This document shows positions 9,406 to 17,995 of a stretch of 64,000 nucleotides of DNA, piece by piece. The DNA lies in assembly GCA_903924855.1 (NCBI GenBank), contig CAIYCW010000154.1:1-64000 (forward strand), read 5' to 3'. Under the pieces are notes generated by a model. The model ran no database searches and was not told where the DNA came from. It saw nothing but the letters and a program-made list of their open reading frames with translations. This DNA comes from an uncultured Rhodospirillales bacterium (GTDB taxonomy: Bacteria; Pseudomonadota; Alphaproteobacteria; Acetobacterales; Acetobacteraceae). Within the stretch, counting starts at the first letter, position 1, and each line of letters opens with the position of its first letter. The translations under genes were made by a program, and so were the position numbers.

Positions 9406-10244
9406 CGGCACTGATCCGCCTTTATCGCGGCCATGAGCGGCTGGCGCTTGGCCTGCTGTCGATGAGCCTGTTCCTGATCGCCTGGCAGGGCCTGGCGGAT
9501 GGCTGGTGGGCGGATGCGCTGCAGCGTGTCTCAGGCCAGAGCGTGACCTTGCTGCGGATCAAGCCGATCTTCCTGGCCTCGCCCTGGCGCATCGCCACCA
9601 CGGCGTGGCAGCTTTATTTCGTCACCGGTGAGATGTGGCGTCATCTCGGGCTCAGCGCCTTCGAGTTCAGCGTGGCGTTTGTCGCGGCACTGGTGGTGGG
9701 CATGCCGGCCGGGCTGATCGCCGGGCGCAACCGGTTGCTGTCCTATGCTGCGGACCCGTTGCTGACGGCGCTGAGCGCCATGCCACAGGTGGCGTTGATC
9801 CCGCTGGTGGTGCTGTGGATGGGCACCGATGTGACGGCGCGCATCTTCATCATCGCCTTGCTGATGCTGGTGCCGATCCTGATCAACGCGCATGCGGCAG
9901 CCCGCACTATCGACCCCAGGCTGCTCAAATTGGCACGCAGCTTCGGTGCGTCCGAGCGCCAGGTGTTTCGCTCCATCGTGCTGCCCTCCGCCACGCCCTA
10001 TCTGCTGGCCGGTACACGCTTTGCCATCGGCCGCGGCATGATCGGCATCGTGGTGGGCGAGATATATGGCTCCTCCACCGGGGTGGGGGTGATGATCAAC
10101 CAGTCCGGCGCGCAGTTTCAGACCGCGCGGGTGTTCGTGGGCGTGCTGACCATCGTGGTGGCCGGCATGGCGCTGTCCGAGCTGGTGCGGCGCATCGAGA
10201 AACGCTGCCATGTCTGGCGCCAACCCTCTCTTGAACAGGCGTGA
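9402..10244 (+). CDS. second ABC transporter permease (SsuC/TauC type)
   Basis: 280 residues, starting at ATG 9402 in an ATGA overlap with the first permease. Six or so transmembrane stretches, with the docking loop KLARSFGASERQVFRSIVLPSATPYLLAG around residue 190. The sequence is clearly paralogous to the first permease but not a recent duplicate. It has a longer N-terminal region after the first membrane segment (residues 35-70) before the EFSVAFVAALVVGMPAG segment. Together they likely form the channel for a substrate captured by the binding protein encoded at 11082. Confidence 0.9.
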   Translation: MTALIRLYRGHERLALGLLSMSLFLIAWQGLADGWWADALQRVSGQSVTLLRIKPIFLASPWRIATTAWQLYFVTGEMWRHLGLSAFEFSVAFVAALVVGMPAGLIAGRNRLLSYAADPLLTALSAMPQVALIPLVVLWMGTDVTARIFIIALLMLVPILINAHAAARTIDPRLLKLARSFGASERQVFRSIVLPSATPYLLAGTRFAIGRGMIGIVVGEIYGSSTGVGVMINQSGAQFQTARVFVGVLTIVVAGMALSELVRRIEKRCHVWRQPSLEQA

Positions 10245-11035
10245 ACCCGCGCATGACCGTCAAACTCGAAGCGCGCAATATCAGCCTCAGCTATGGCGAT
10301 CCGGCCAGTGGCGGGAATCTGCTGGCGCTGTCGGACATCAATCTGCAGGTGCGCGAGGGGGAGTTCGTCTCCATCGTCGGCCCCTCCGGCTGCGGCAAGA
10401 CCACGTTTCTCTCGGTGGTGGACGGGCTGATCCGGGCCAGCGCCGGGCAGATCCTGGTGGACGGGCATGTGGTGACAAAGCCCGGGCGCGACCGCGCCGT
10501 GGTGTTTCAGGATGCCTCGCTGCTGCCCTGGCGCAGCGTGAGGCGCAACGTCCTCTACGGGCTGGAATGTGCCGGCATCACCGGCCGGCCGGCGGAGGAG
10601 CGTGCGGCCCATTTCATCGACATGGTGGGTCTGCGCGGCTTTGAGGAGCGCTATCCCTATCAGCTCTCGGGCGGCATGCAGCAGCGGGTGAACCTGGCGC
10701 GCGCGCTGGTGATGGACCCGGAATTGCTGCTGATGGACGAGCCCTTCGCGGCACTCGACGCCCAGACGCGCGAGATGATGCAGGAGGAGCTGCTGCAGAT
10801 CTGGCGTGCCTCCGGCAAGACGGTGCTGTTCATCACGCATCAGATCGACGAGGCGATCTTTCTATCCGATCGGGTGATCGTGTTCTCTGCCCGTCCCGGC
10901 CGGGTGAAGGAGAGTGTGGACATCACGCTCGATCGTCCGCGCTCGCTGAAGCTGAAACGCGATCCACGGTTTCATGCCCTGGAAGACCGGATCTGGGGCC
11001 TGATCCAGGAGGATGGCGGCCCGCCCGCACGCTGA
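10241..11035 (+). CDS. ABC transporter ATP-binding protein (SsuB/TauB type)
   Basis: 264 residues from GTG 10241, which overlaps the previous stop by 4 bp (GTGA); ATG 10253 is an alternative. All ABC motifs are intact: Walker A GPSGCGKTTF near residue 48, Q-loop VVFQDASLLPW, signature QLSGGMQQRVNLARAL, Walker B LLLMDEPFAALDA and the H-loop FITHQ. The FQD..LLPW..V..NV pattern is typical of nitrate/sulfonate/taurine importers. It powers the heterodimeric permease encoded immediately upstream. Confidence 0.93.
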   Translation: MNPRMTVKLEARNISLSYGDPASGGNLLALSDINLQVREGEFVSIVGPSGCGKTTFLSVVDGLIRASAGQILVDGHVVTKPGRDRAVVFQDASLLPWRSVRRNVLYGLECAGITGRPAEERAAHFIDMVGLRGFEERYPYQLSGGMQQRVNLARALVMDPELLLMDEPFAALDAQTREMMQEELLQIWRASGKTVLFITHQIDEAIFLSDRVIVFSARPGRVKESVDITLDRPRSLKLKRDPRFHALEDRIWGLIQEDGGPPAR

Positions 11036-11081
11036 GCCCACCCCCGAACAAGCCCCAACCATAAGAGCAAGGAATCCAACC

Positions 11082-12095
11082 ATGCCGAACCTGGTCTACA
11101 CCACCCGCCGTGCCGCACTGGCCGCAATCGCGCTGCTGGCCAGCGCAGGCCTTGCGGCGCGGGCGGATGAGCTGATCCCGTTCAAATTCGCCGTCTCCAC
11201 CCCGGTTGCCTCCATCCTGCCGGTCTATCTGGCGCAGGCCGGCGGCTTCTATGAGAAGCAGGGGCTGAAGGTGGAGATCATCTCCACCGAGGGCGGCACG
11301 CGCGGCATCCAGGTGCTGCTGTCCGGCGAGATCCAGGGCCTGCATGTGGGCCTGTCGCCGGTTGTGGAGGCGAATTCGCAAGGCGCCGATCTGCGCGCCA
11401 TCGCGGCCACCACCAACACGCTACCGATCACCCTGTTTTCCACCAAGCCGCTGACGCCGAAACTGCCCAACGGCACCACGATCGGCATCAGCACGCTGGG
11501 CTCGGAGACCGATATCGCGCTCACCATCGCGCTGACCGCGATGGGGCTGAAACGCGACGACATGCAGATCACCCAGATCGGCGGCACCTCGCAGCGCTTC
11601 GCCGCCATGCAGGCCGGCCGCATCCAGGCCGCCCCGCTGCTGGAGCCGGGCACCTCGGCCGCGCGGCAGAAGGGCTACAGCGTGGTCTATGACCTGTCCG
11701 AGGCCAACACGCCGTGGATCTTCGATGCCGTGGTGATGACCACCGATTATCTGAAACAGCATCCGGAGAACGTGCAGCGCTTCCTGCGCGCCTATGTCGA
11801 GGGGGCCTATTGGGGGATGGCGAATGCGGACAAGGCGAAGGAAATGATCGCCCAACGCTTCAAGACGCATGACCCGGTGGTGATCGATGCCACCTACAAC
11901 GAGTTCAAGCGCCTGATGCCGCACGACGCCAAACCCTCCGTGCAGGGGGCGGAAAACGTGCTCAGGCAGTTGCAGAGCACGGGGCTGAAAGTGTCGAGCC
12001 AGAACCCGGGCGACTATCTCGATCTGGCGCCGATCGAGGCGCTGCAGAAGGCGGGCTTCTTTGCCGAGATGCAGCAGACCTACGGCATCAAGTGA
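11082..12095 (+). CDS. ABC transporter substrate-binding protein (SsuA/NMT1-like)
   Basis: 337 residues from ATG 11082 with AAGGA about nine bases upstream. The N-terminus is a signal peptide with a twin-Arg-like start (TTRRAALAAIALLASAGLAARA, cleavage near residue 28), so the protein is periplasmic. The mature part has the type II binding-protein pattern: LPVYLAQAGGFYEKQGLKVEI, then a GGTRGIQVLLSGEIQ stretch and ...FLRAYVEGAYW. Relatives bind taurine, sulfonates, nitrate, pyrimidine precursors or aromatic acids. Sitting after hyuBA, the cargo is most simply the hyuBA substrate or its precursor. Confidence 0.9.
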   Translation: MPNLVYTTRRAALAAIALLASAGLAARADELIPFKFAVSTPVASILPVYLAQAGGFYEKQGLKVEIISTEGGTRGIQVLLSGEIQGLHVGLSPVVEANSQGADLRAIAATTNTLPITLFSTKPLTPKLPNGTTIGISTLGSETDIALTIALTAMGLKRDDMQITQIGGTSQRFAAMQAGRIQAAPLLEPGTSAARQKGYSVVYDLSEANTPWIFDAVVMTTDYLKQHPENVQRFLRAYVEGAYWGMANADKAKEMIAQRFKTHDPVVIDATYNEFKRLMPHDAKPSVQGAENVLRQLQSTGLKVSSQNPGDYLDLAPIEALQKAGFFAEMQQTYGIK

Positions 12096-12120
12096 TCCAC
12101 CCCAGCACAAGAGAGCCATC

Positions 12121-12903
12121 ATGAACGAGACTTCAGCACATGGGCGTTTTGATCTGGCGGGCCAGGTCGTCATCATCACCGGTGGCGGCAAGGGCATCGG
12201 CAAGATCTACGCGCAGGAATTCGCCAGGGAAGGTGCGCTGGTGGTGGCATCGGACATCGATGGCGCCGCGGCCGAGGAGGTGGCAGCCGGGATCAATGCC
12301 GCGGGGGGACGGGCGATCGGCACCGCCACCGACATCTCCGATCCTGGCTCGGTGGACGCCATGGTGCAGGCAACGCTTGCAGCCTTCGGCACGCTGGATG
12401 TGCTGGTCAACAACGCCTCCCTGATGAGCGTGCTGCCACGCCGCTCCTGGCTGGAGATCCCAGTCGAGGAATGGGACCGGGTGATGGCGGTCAATCTGCG
12501 CGGCATGTTCCTGTGCTGCCGAGCGGCGTTTCCGGTGATGAAGGAGAAGGGCCGCGGCAAGATCGTCAACATCTCCTCCAGCCGGGTGTGGGAGGGCACA
12601 CCGCTGCGGCTGCACTACACCACCTCCAAGGCCGGCGTGGTGGGCTTCACCCGGGCGATCGCACGGGAGACCGGGCCGTTCGGGGTGACGGTGAATGCGG
12701 TCTCACCGGGCAACACGCTGAGCGAGACGCAGGTGGGGAGTTCGGATCCGAAATACCTGGCTGCGCGCATCGAGGGACGCTCCATCCCGCGCGGGCAGGT
12801 GCCGGATGATCTGGTGGGGGCGGTGATGTTCCTTGCCTCCCGCGCCAGCGACTTCATCACCGGGCAGACCATCAATGTGGATGGTGGGCGGGCGATGCAT
12901 TGA
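12121..12903 (+). CDS. SDR family oxidoreductase
   Basis: 260 residues from ATG 12121, 25 bp after the binding-protein stop, so it is the last gene of the hyuBA-ABC operon. Classical short-chain dehydrogenase: cofactor loop TGGGKGIG at residues 20-27, an acidic residue after the second strand (ASDIDG) that favours NAD(H), NNAS, catalytic serine in NISSS, and Y..SK in LHYTTSKAG. It ends with the family terminus ITGQTINVDGG. It likely oxidises or reduces a hydroxyl/keto group in the same pathway as HyuAB; the substrate is unknown. Confidence 0.92.
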   Translation: MNETSAHGRFDLAGQVVIITGGGKGIGKIYAQEFAREGALVVASDIDGAAAEEVAAGINAAGGRAIGTATDISDPGSVDAMVQATLAAFGTLDVLVNNASLMSVLPRRSWLEIPVEEWDRVMAVNLRGMFLCCRAAFPVMKEKGRGKIVNISSSRVWEGTPLRLHYTTSKAGVVGFTRAIARETGPFGVTVNAVSPGNTLSETQVGSSDPKYLAARIEGRSIPRGQVPDDLVGAVMFLASRASDFITGQTINVDGGRAMH

Positions 12904-12919
12904 GGGGGACAGAAAGAGT

Positions 12920-12943
12920 CTTCTTTTTGTGAACAAAAAGAAG
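12920..12943. repeat. A/T-rich hairpin repeat, copy B
   Basis: Same 11-bp arms as copy A (12920-12930 and 12933-12943, GA centre), followed by CAAAAAAACTTT. It begins 17 bp after the SDR stop codon. The flank TGAGGGGGA before it resembles the TTAGGGGGA flank of copy A, so the repeat unit is longer than the hairpin itself. Confidence 0.78.
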
Positions 12944-12953
12944 CAAAAAAACT

Positions 12954-13006
12954 TTCATCCATCGGGCTCGAACCGGTCTGCACCGGCGCGCGCCCTGATG
13001 GATGAA
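12954..13006. terminator. inverted repeat between convergent SDR and mtrB genes
   Basis: TTCATCCATCGGG (12954-12966) pairs with CCCTGATGGATGAA (12993-13006) with one mismatch or bulge, enclosing a GC-rich loop that can itself fold (ACCGG..). With hairpin copy B directly upstream it lies between the ends of two convergent genes, so a bidirectional terminator is the simplest reading. Confidence 0.5.
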
Positions 13007-13055
13007 TGTTGTTGCTTGCCCACACGCTCATGCGAGGCGTGGGGCAGGCTTTCGG

Positions 13056-15362
13056 TCAGAACCGCATGCGCACCGCGGCACTGAGCACATGCACCGACTC
13101 GTTGGGGTTCATCGTCCCCGGCACGAAGGCGTTGGCGTATTGCGTGGCCCCGGTGCCATACATGAAGTCCTTGTAGTTGAAGCGCTCGAACGTGTAGCCG
13201 ACCAGAAGCGTGGTCTGCGCGCTGATCGTGTACTCGCCCTTCAGTGTGACGGTGATCAGCGTCGATTTCACATCCGGCAGCGGCGTGAAGTTGGCGGCAC
13301 CGATCGTGGCCCAGCTGGTCACACCGGCACCCACCACGGCCACACCCTCACCCAGGCCATAGGCGGTGTCACCCACCGACAGATTGCCATCGAGCGAGAC
13401 TTTCAGCTTCTCCGGAATGGCCTGCCAGTCCGCACTCACGCCCACCGTCTGCACCGAGTTGGTGTTGTTCAGCTGATAGGGGACGCTGTAGCCGGTGCTG
13501 CCCGAGCCGCTGGCCCACAGGGCCGATTCGTCAAAGTAGAGCTGCTGATAGGTGTAGAAGGCGTGCACCTGCAGATCCTTCGACACCTCCCATCCCAGAT
13601 CCGGGCCGGCCGAGATGTTGCGGTTGTTGCGCATGCCCAGCGCGCCGCTGGGATAGGTGTCACGCGAGAGCTTGCCGAACAGCGACACCGACACGCCATC
13701 GAACGGGGTGGCGTCGAGCATGCCCTTCACCTCGGCATGCTTGCGCGATGCCTCGTAGAACATGATCAGGTTGGTCGGTTCGTTGGCGGTGTCGGGCTTC
13801 GCCGTCGCGTTGGTGTAGTTCCAGGTTGCGTTGGCGTTATACGGACTGGCCCAGCGGTTCTGATAGGCGCCGCTCAGCGAGGCGTAGAGGCCATCGATCA
13901 CCGGGCCGCGGACCTTGAGCTGGATGGTGTTGCTCTGCACATCCCGCGCCGCCGAGTAGCTCCGGTACATGTCCTCCAGCGTGTCGGTCAGGGTCAGCTT
14001 GGTCTGGCCGTAGACGCGATAGCCCACCTCTCCCACCAATGTCTGATGGCGCAGGCTGACCGGCACGTTCGGATAGGTGTAGTAGGTCGAGGAACTGACC
14101 GGATATGAGGTCCAGATGTTCTTCGAGCTTTCATCGTCACGCGCGCTCAGCGTGTAGGCCACCCGCAGGTCGAGCTTGCTGATCGGGTGCGAGGTGAGTG
14201 CCACATTGCCGAAGATGTTTTCGGCAAAGCCCTGGAACTGTGCGCGCGGCAGCGTGGCCGAGGGGATGTTCGCGCTCCCGGTGCCGGCCATCAGGTCGGT
14301 GTTCTGCACATTCACGCCGTAGCCGGCGTTGACGTTCAGGCGGGAGTTGAACGGCAGGTTCATGCCGAAACTGCCCTTCACCTGGTAGGCCGAGTTGTTC
14401 GGCGGCAGCACATAGGTGGCGCCGGTGGTGGCCGCGGACGCCGGAGCCGCGATCCCCGAGAAGGCCCAGGGGTTCATCAGCTGAACACTGCCGTTGTTGT
14501 TGTCGAACTGGCTGTAGTTGAAGCTCAGCTGGCCCTGGTAGAGCCGGGTGTTGTAGGCGGCGGCGATCTCGAAGCGGTCGGTGTCATAGTTCACCGGCTG
14601 CAGGAAATACGCCATGCCGGAGGTGAAGGTGGTCGGCTTGGTGGCGCTGGAGGTGGCGAGGCTGGGCGCGCCGTAGAAGGTGAGCGATTGCTGCTGGTAG
14701 CCCTGTTTGTGCTCATGGCGCCAGCCGCTGGTGATCAGCCAATCACCCACCTGATACTTGCCGCCCGCGGTGTAGATGTCGCGCTGCATGTCCAGCTGAT
14801 AGGTGCCGACCGGCACGCGGCTGACGAGATAAGGCTGCCACAGTGGCAGCTTCACGCCACTGCCGGGGACGAACTGGCTGTAGCCCCAGGTGAGGCTGCC
14901 CGGCGCCAGGCCCGGCTGCAGGCTGGCATTGGTGTCGTAGATGCTGTGGTAGTTATGCCCGCCATCATAATAGATGCCGTCATAGCCGAAATATGCCCCC
15001 CAGATCCCCTGTTCGCCGGCCTTGGCGGAGATGCTGCGATCGGGCGTGCCGAGGCGATCGCCCTGCAGGTTGAAGTAATGTGTGCCACCTGAGTCCCAGG
15101 CGTCGCGGGTGCCGTAGCGGAAATCGCCCAGTGCCTGGAACCCCGGCGATTCGGTGCCGCTGAAGCGGTTGATGAAGTCCGACCGGCCGGAGCTGTACTG
15201 GCCACCGATGGTGATCCAGTTCTGGCTCGGCGGGGCTGCGACGGCCTCGGCCGGTTTGTCGTCGACGTCGAAATCATCGGCGGCGGCGGTCAGCGGCAGC
15301 AAGGGCAGCAGGCAGACGCTGGCTCCAAGCAAGGCCCTGAAAGAGAATATCCTGCTGAACAT
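13056..15362 (-). CDS. mtrB: MtrB/PioB family decaheme-associated outer membrane beta-barrel
   Basis: 768 residues. A signal peptide (MFSRIFSFRALLGASVCLLPLLPLTAAA, cut near residue 28) precedes a long protein of alternating polar/hydrophobic segments rich in Tyr, Asn, Gly and Ser. It ends in AAVRMRF, the terminal phenylalanine expected of an outer-membrane barrel. Length and pattern fit MtrB/PioB, a barrel of about 26 strands that sheaths a periplasmic decaheme cytochrome so electrons can cross the outer membrane. I see no CXXC near the N-terminus like that of Shewanella MtrB. It is last in the operon, 18 bp after the MtrA/DmsE-like decaheme gene, the classic porin-cytochrome pairing. Confidence 0.92.
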   Translation of the reverse strand: MFSRIFSFRALLGASVCLLPLLPLTAAADDFDVDDKPAEAVAAPPSQNWITIGGQYSSGRSDFINRFSGTESPGFQALGDFRYGTRDAWDSGGTHYFNLQGDRLGTPDRSISAKAGEQGIWGAYFGYDGIYYDGGHNYHSIYDTNASLQPGLAPGSLTWGYSQFVPGSGVKLPLWQPYLVSRVPVGTYQLDMQRDIYTAGGKYQVGDWLITSGWRHEHKQGYQQQSLTFYGAPSLATSSATKPTTFTSGMAYFLQPVNYDTDRFEIAAAYNTRLYQGQLSFNYSQFDNNNGSVQLMNPWAFSGIAAPASAATTGATYVLPPNNSAYQVKGSFGMNLPFNSRLNVNAGYGVNVQNTDLMAGTGSANIPSATLPRAQFQGFAENIFGNVALTSHPISKLDLRVAYTLSARDDESSKNIWTSYPVSSSTYYTYPNVPVSLRHQTLVGEVGYRVYGQTKLTLTDTLEDMYRSYSAARDVQSNTIQLKVRGPVIDGLYASLSGAYQNRWASPYNANATWNYTNATAKPDTANEPTNLIMFYEASRKHAEVKGMLDATPFDGVSVSLFGKLSRDTYPSGALGMRNNRNISAGPDLGWEVSKDLQVHAFYTYQQLYFDESALWASGSGSTGYSVPYQLNNTNSVQTVGVSADWQAIPEKLKVSLDGNLSVGDTAYGLGEGVAVVGAGVTSWATIGAANFTPLPDVKSTLITVTLKGEYTISAQTTLLVGYTFERFNYKDFMYGTGATQYANAFVPGTMNPNESVHVLSAAVRMRF

Positions 15363-15380
15363 GTCAGTAACTCCCGGCCC

Positions 15381-16325
15381 TTAGCGGTTGAACCACGCGC
15401 CGTTGGGGCTGTTGGAACCATGGATCTGCGAGTGGCAGTTGACGCAGCCGCGACCGAGCATGCGGACGTTCTCCGCAATCTGACCTGGCAGCGTTGACCC
15501 GCTGAACGGGGTGATCTGGTGGCCGCTCTCCTGGTGGCATTCCTGGCAGAGATACGGCGGGCGCTCGACCAGCAGACGGGCCTGGCTGGAGCCATGCGGC
15601 GTGTGGCAGTTGAGGCAGCTTTCACGGACCGGCTCATGCTCGAACAGCAGAGGGCCGCGCTTTTCCATGTGACAGGTGTAGCAGACCTCGTTGACGGTGA
15701 ATTCCTTCAGCAGCTTCGGTCCCGGCGAGCCGTGCGGGTTGTGGCAGTCCGAGCAGACCACCTTGCCTTCGCGGATCGGGTGATGGGAAAATTTGAAGCT
15801 GTCCGCACGCTGTTCGGCGTGGCAGGTGAAGCATTTCTCGGGCTGGGTGTCCTTGACCAGCACCGGATCCTTTTCCTTGTGGATCGTGTGGCAGTCATTG
15901 CAGGCGATGTCGTTGGTGGCATGTTGGCTGCCCTGCCAGTTCATCCGCAGACCGTTCTCATGGCAGGTCAGGCATTGCGCGTTGCGCTCGGCCACCGGGG
16001 ATTTGTTGGGCCCCTTGAACAGCACGCTGGGTGAGTTCTGGCGGCTGCTGACATGGGCTGCGGAGGGGCCGTGGCAGCTTTCGCAGCCGTCCTGGCCGAA
16101 CGGGGTGTGGGCGTCGCCCTTGACCGCGTGCGGGGTCTGCAGGATCGGCGTCACCTTGGCATCGGTGCTGTGGCACTTCAGACAGGTCTCGGCGCCGCCG
16201 CCTGCGAAGGCGGCAGGCTGGGCCGCGGGAGCGGGGCCTGCTCCGGCGGCTGGTTGCGCCCCGGCCGGCATGCCGCCCAAGGCGAGCATCCCGGTGAAAA
16301 GCGCCATTGTCAGGATCGAGCGCAT
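15381..16325 (-). CDS. mtrA: MtrA/DmsE family decaheme c-type cytochrome
   Basis: 314 residues with a signal peptide (cleaved near AGA, residue 23) and a short Ala/Pro-rich linker. Exactly ten CXXCH heme sites can be counted: CLKCH, CESCH, CLTCH, CNDCH, CFTCH, CSDCH, CYTCH, CLNCH, CQECH, CVNCH. They are spread through the protein with distal histidines between them, as in MtrA and DmsE (about 330 residues). In that family the cytochrome forms a wire that plugs into the MtrB barrel. The gene sits between the diheme protein and mtrB. Whether electrons leave (Fe(III), DMSO, electrodes) or enter (Fe(II) oxidation, as for PioA) is not decidable from this gene. Confidence 0.93.
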   Translation of the reverse strand: MRSILTMALFTGMLALGGMPAGAQPAAGAGPAPAAQPAAFAGGGAETCLKCHSTDAKVTPILQTPHAVKGDAHTPFGQDGCESCHGPSAAHVSSRQNSPSVLFKGPNKSPVAERNAQCLTCHENGLRMNWQGSQHATNDIACNDCHTIHKEKDPVLVKDTQPEKCFTCHAEQRADSFKFSHHPIREGKVVCSDCHNPHGSPGPKLLKEFTVNEVCYTCHMEKRGPLLFEHEPVRESCLNCHTPHGSSQARLLVERPPYLCQECHQESGHQITPFSGSTLPGQIAENVRMLGRGCVNCHSQIHGSNSPNGAWFNR

Positions 16326-16381
16326 GGTCGTCTTACATCCTGTTGCTGGTTTGGGTCATGCGATGCCGGCTCGGGTCTGCG

Positions 16382-17347
16382 TCACTGCCGGGCGGCGACG
16401 AGGTCGGTCTTGCCGTCGAGGCTGAAGGAGCGCTCGTAGGAGACGTAGTGGAACCGTTTCGCTGTGTGTCCGGCGTGGAGCGCGAAGGCGAGGTAGTAGG
16501 TGTTGCCGGCGGAAATCGCGCTCAGCGGGGCGGACGCCGCCAGCGGGCGCTTCAGCGTGACCGACCAGACGCCGCCCTGCTGGGTGGCCTCGGCGGTGAC
16601 GACGTTGGTGGCGGCTGATTCACGCTTGTCGAAGACGATCTGCGTGTCGGTCTTGGGTGCCTGGCCCGGGTTGAGGGCGGCCTGCCAGTATTCCAGCTGG
16701 TAGCCGCTGCTCTTCAGCTCGGCGAGCTTGGCCGCATCGGCCAGCGTGTCGCCGCCGCCCTGGCGGGTGAGCTTGGCGCGGGTGCGCGGCAGATACATGG
16801 TGCGGGTGGCGGCGCCGGCGCTGGCCATGCCGCTCGAATCGTCGTGACAGGCCGCCCAGCAGCCGCCGCGATTGGCTTCCGGCACCTTGCCGTCGTTGAA
16901 CATCACCGTCACCCGCGTGTCGGCCGGGTTCTGGTTGGCGTTGGGCTGGTTGCCCGCGGCGAATTCGAGATGCACGTAAAGATCGGTCCCGTCATTGGCG
17001 ACCTTGACGGTGGCGTTGACCGCACCGGGCTTGCCGGCGATCGGGGTTGGCTCGATCGAGGGCTTTTCGCCGGTCTTGAAGACGCGCGGCGTGCCGGTGA
17101 CGATCTGCGGCCCCATGTCCTTTTCTTCGCCGATATGGCAGGTGGCGCAGTCCTTGCCCTTGCGGAAATCCTCGCCGCCGGACATCTCGGAGGGCGTCAG
17201 CGCCCATTCCCAGGAGGATTGGCCGGGGTAGAATAGCACCACCTCCTTGCCGGGCACGCTGGACCAGTTGATGCCTGCGGCATGGGCGCAGACGCTGCCG
17301 AGCAGGGCGGCGACGCCGAACGTGACGGATGTGCTGGAGAATTTCAT
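16382..17347 (-). CDS. periplasmic cytochrome with ethylbenzene-dehydrogenase-related heme domain
   Basis: 321 residues from ATG 17347, chosen because AGGGG lies 7 bases upstream; ATG 17362 is also open. A signal peptide ends near AHA (residue 23). The N-terminal part has one normal c-type heme site, CATCH (C67, C70, H71). A second site has the expanded spacing CWAACH (C163, C167, H168). The rest resembles the EB_dh / cytochrome c-552 heme-binding domain, ending with HAGHTAKRFHYVS, the conserved C-terminal histidine region. Such proteins accompany NapC-type quinol dehydrogenases as periplasmic electron shuttles. Here it probably relays electrons from the NapC/CymA-like protein to the decaheme cytochrome. 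Role inferred from context. Confidence 0.82.
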   Translation of the reverse strand: MKFSSTSVTFGVAALLGSVCAHAAGINWSSVPGKEVVLFYPGQSSWEWALTPSEMSGGEDFRKGKDCATCHIGEEKDMGPQIVTGTPRVFKTGEKPSIEPTPIAGKPGAVNATVKVANDGTDLYVHLEFAAGNQPNANQNPADTRVTVMFNDGKVPEANRGGCWAACHDDSSGMASAGAATRTMYLPRTRAKLTRQGGGDTLADAAKLAELKSSGYQLEYWQAALNPGQAPKTDTQIVFDKRESAATNVVTAEATQQGGVWSVTLKRPLAASAPLSAISAGNTYYLAFALHAGHTAKRFHYVSYERSFSLDGKTDLVAARQ

Positions 17348-17374
17348 CTTTGGTCCCCTCATCTGAATGTTGGA

Positions 17375-17995
17375 TCAGTTGTCCATCTCGAAGTCGGTCG
17401 GCTCAGGCAAAGCCGCTTTGACTTCGAAGTTCTTGTGGGTGATGCCCTTGTGGCATTCGACGCAGTTCGCGTTGCTGGCGGCGGCGTCGGCGTGTTTGCT
17501 GCGCGCGGAGGGTTTCTGCTCGTCCGCCACCATCGAGCTGTAATCGTGGCAATGGCGGCATTCGCGGGCATTGCTGGCGGCGAACTTGGCCCAGACCTGC
17601 TTGGCCAGTTCTGGGCGTGCCTTGTCGAAATTTTCGACCTTGTTCATGCCCTGGAAGAAATACGCATACAGCTCACTGACCGTGGCCAGCTTCGCCTGTG
17701 CTTCAAGAACCCAGTTGTACTGGGGAACATGGCAGTCCGGGCAGCCGGCATGGGCGCCGAACTTGTTGGCGTAGTGCGAGCTTTTCTTGTATTCCGGGTA
17801 GACCGTATCGCCCATCACGTGGCAGCTGATGCAGAACTCGGTGCGGCTGGTGTATTCAACTGCCGTCACCCAGGTGGCGAACACGCCCCACCCCAGCACG
17901 ACACCCACCGTGCCAACCGCGAGATAGCGGCGGTTGGCGCGGACCCAGGCTGTCACGGCGGAGAAACGTGATGGCTGCGCAGCGTTCTGGCTCAT
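17375..17995 (-). CDS. NapC/NirT/CymA-like membrane-anchored tetraheme cytochrome c
   Basis: 206 residues and first gene of the operon. One N-terminal membrane anchor (residues 25-46) is followed by four CXXCH sites: CISCH (55-59), CPDCH (85-89), CRHCH and CVECH. This is the NapC/NirT layout with a periplasmic heme domain. The first heme is followed by the family HVMGDTVYPEYKKSSHYANKFG stretch. Family members oxidise menaquinol or ubiquinol and pass electrons to periplasmic partners; CymA does so for the Mtr pathway. No nitrate, nitrite or TMAO reductase genes are nearby, so the decaheme-porin pair encoded downstream is the likely destination. Confidence 0.92.
   Translation of the reverse strand: MSQNAAQPSRFSAVTAWVRANRRYLAVGTVGVVLGWGVFATWVTAVEYTSRTEFCISCHVMGDTVYPEYKKSSHYANKFGAHAGCPDCHVPQYNWVLEAQAKLATVSELYAYFFQGMNKVENFDKARPELAKQVWAKFAASNARECRHCHDYSSMVADEQKPSARSKHADAAASNANCVECHKGITHKNFEVKAALPEPTDFEMDN

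Noticed and set aside
13056-17995. Assigning the operon to extracellular DMSO respiration because of the DmsE-like decaheme protein
   Set aside because: No dmsA, dmsB or dmsF-type genes are present; DmsE and MtrA are too similar to tell apart by eye.
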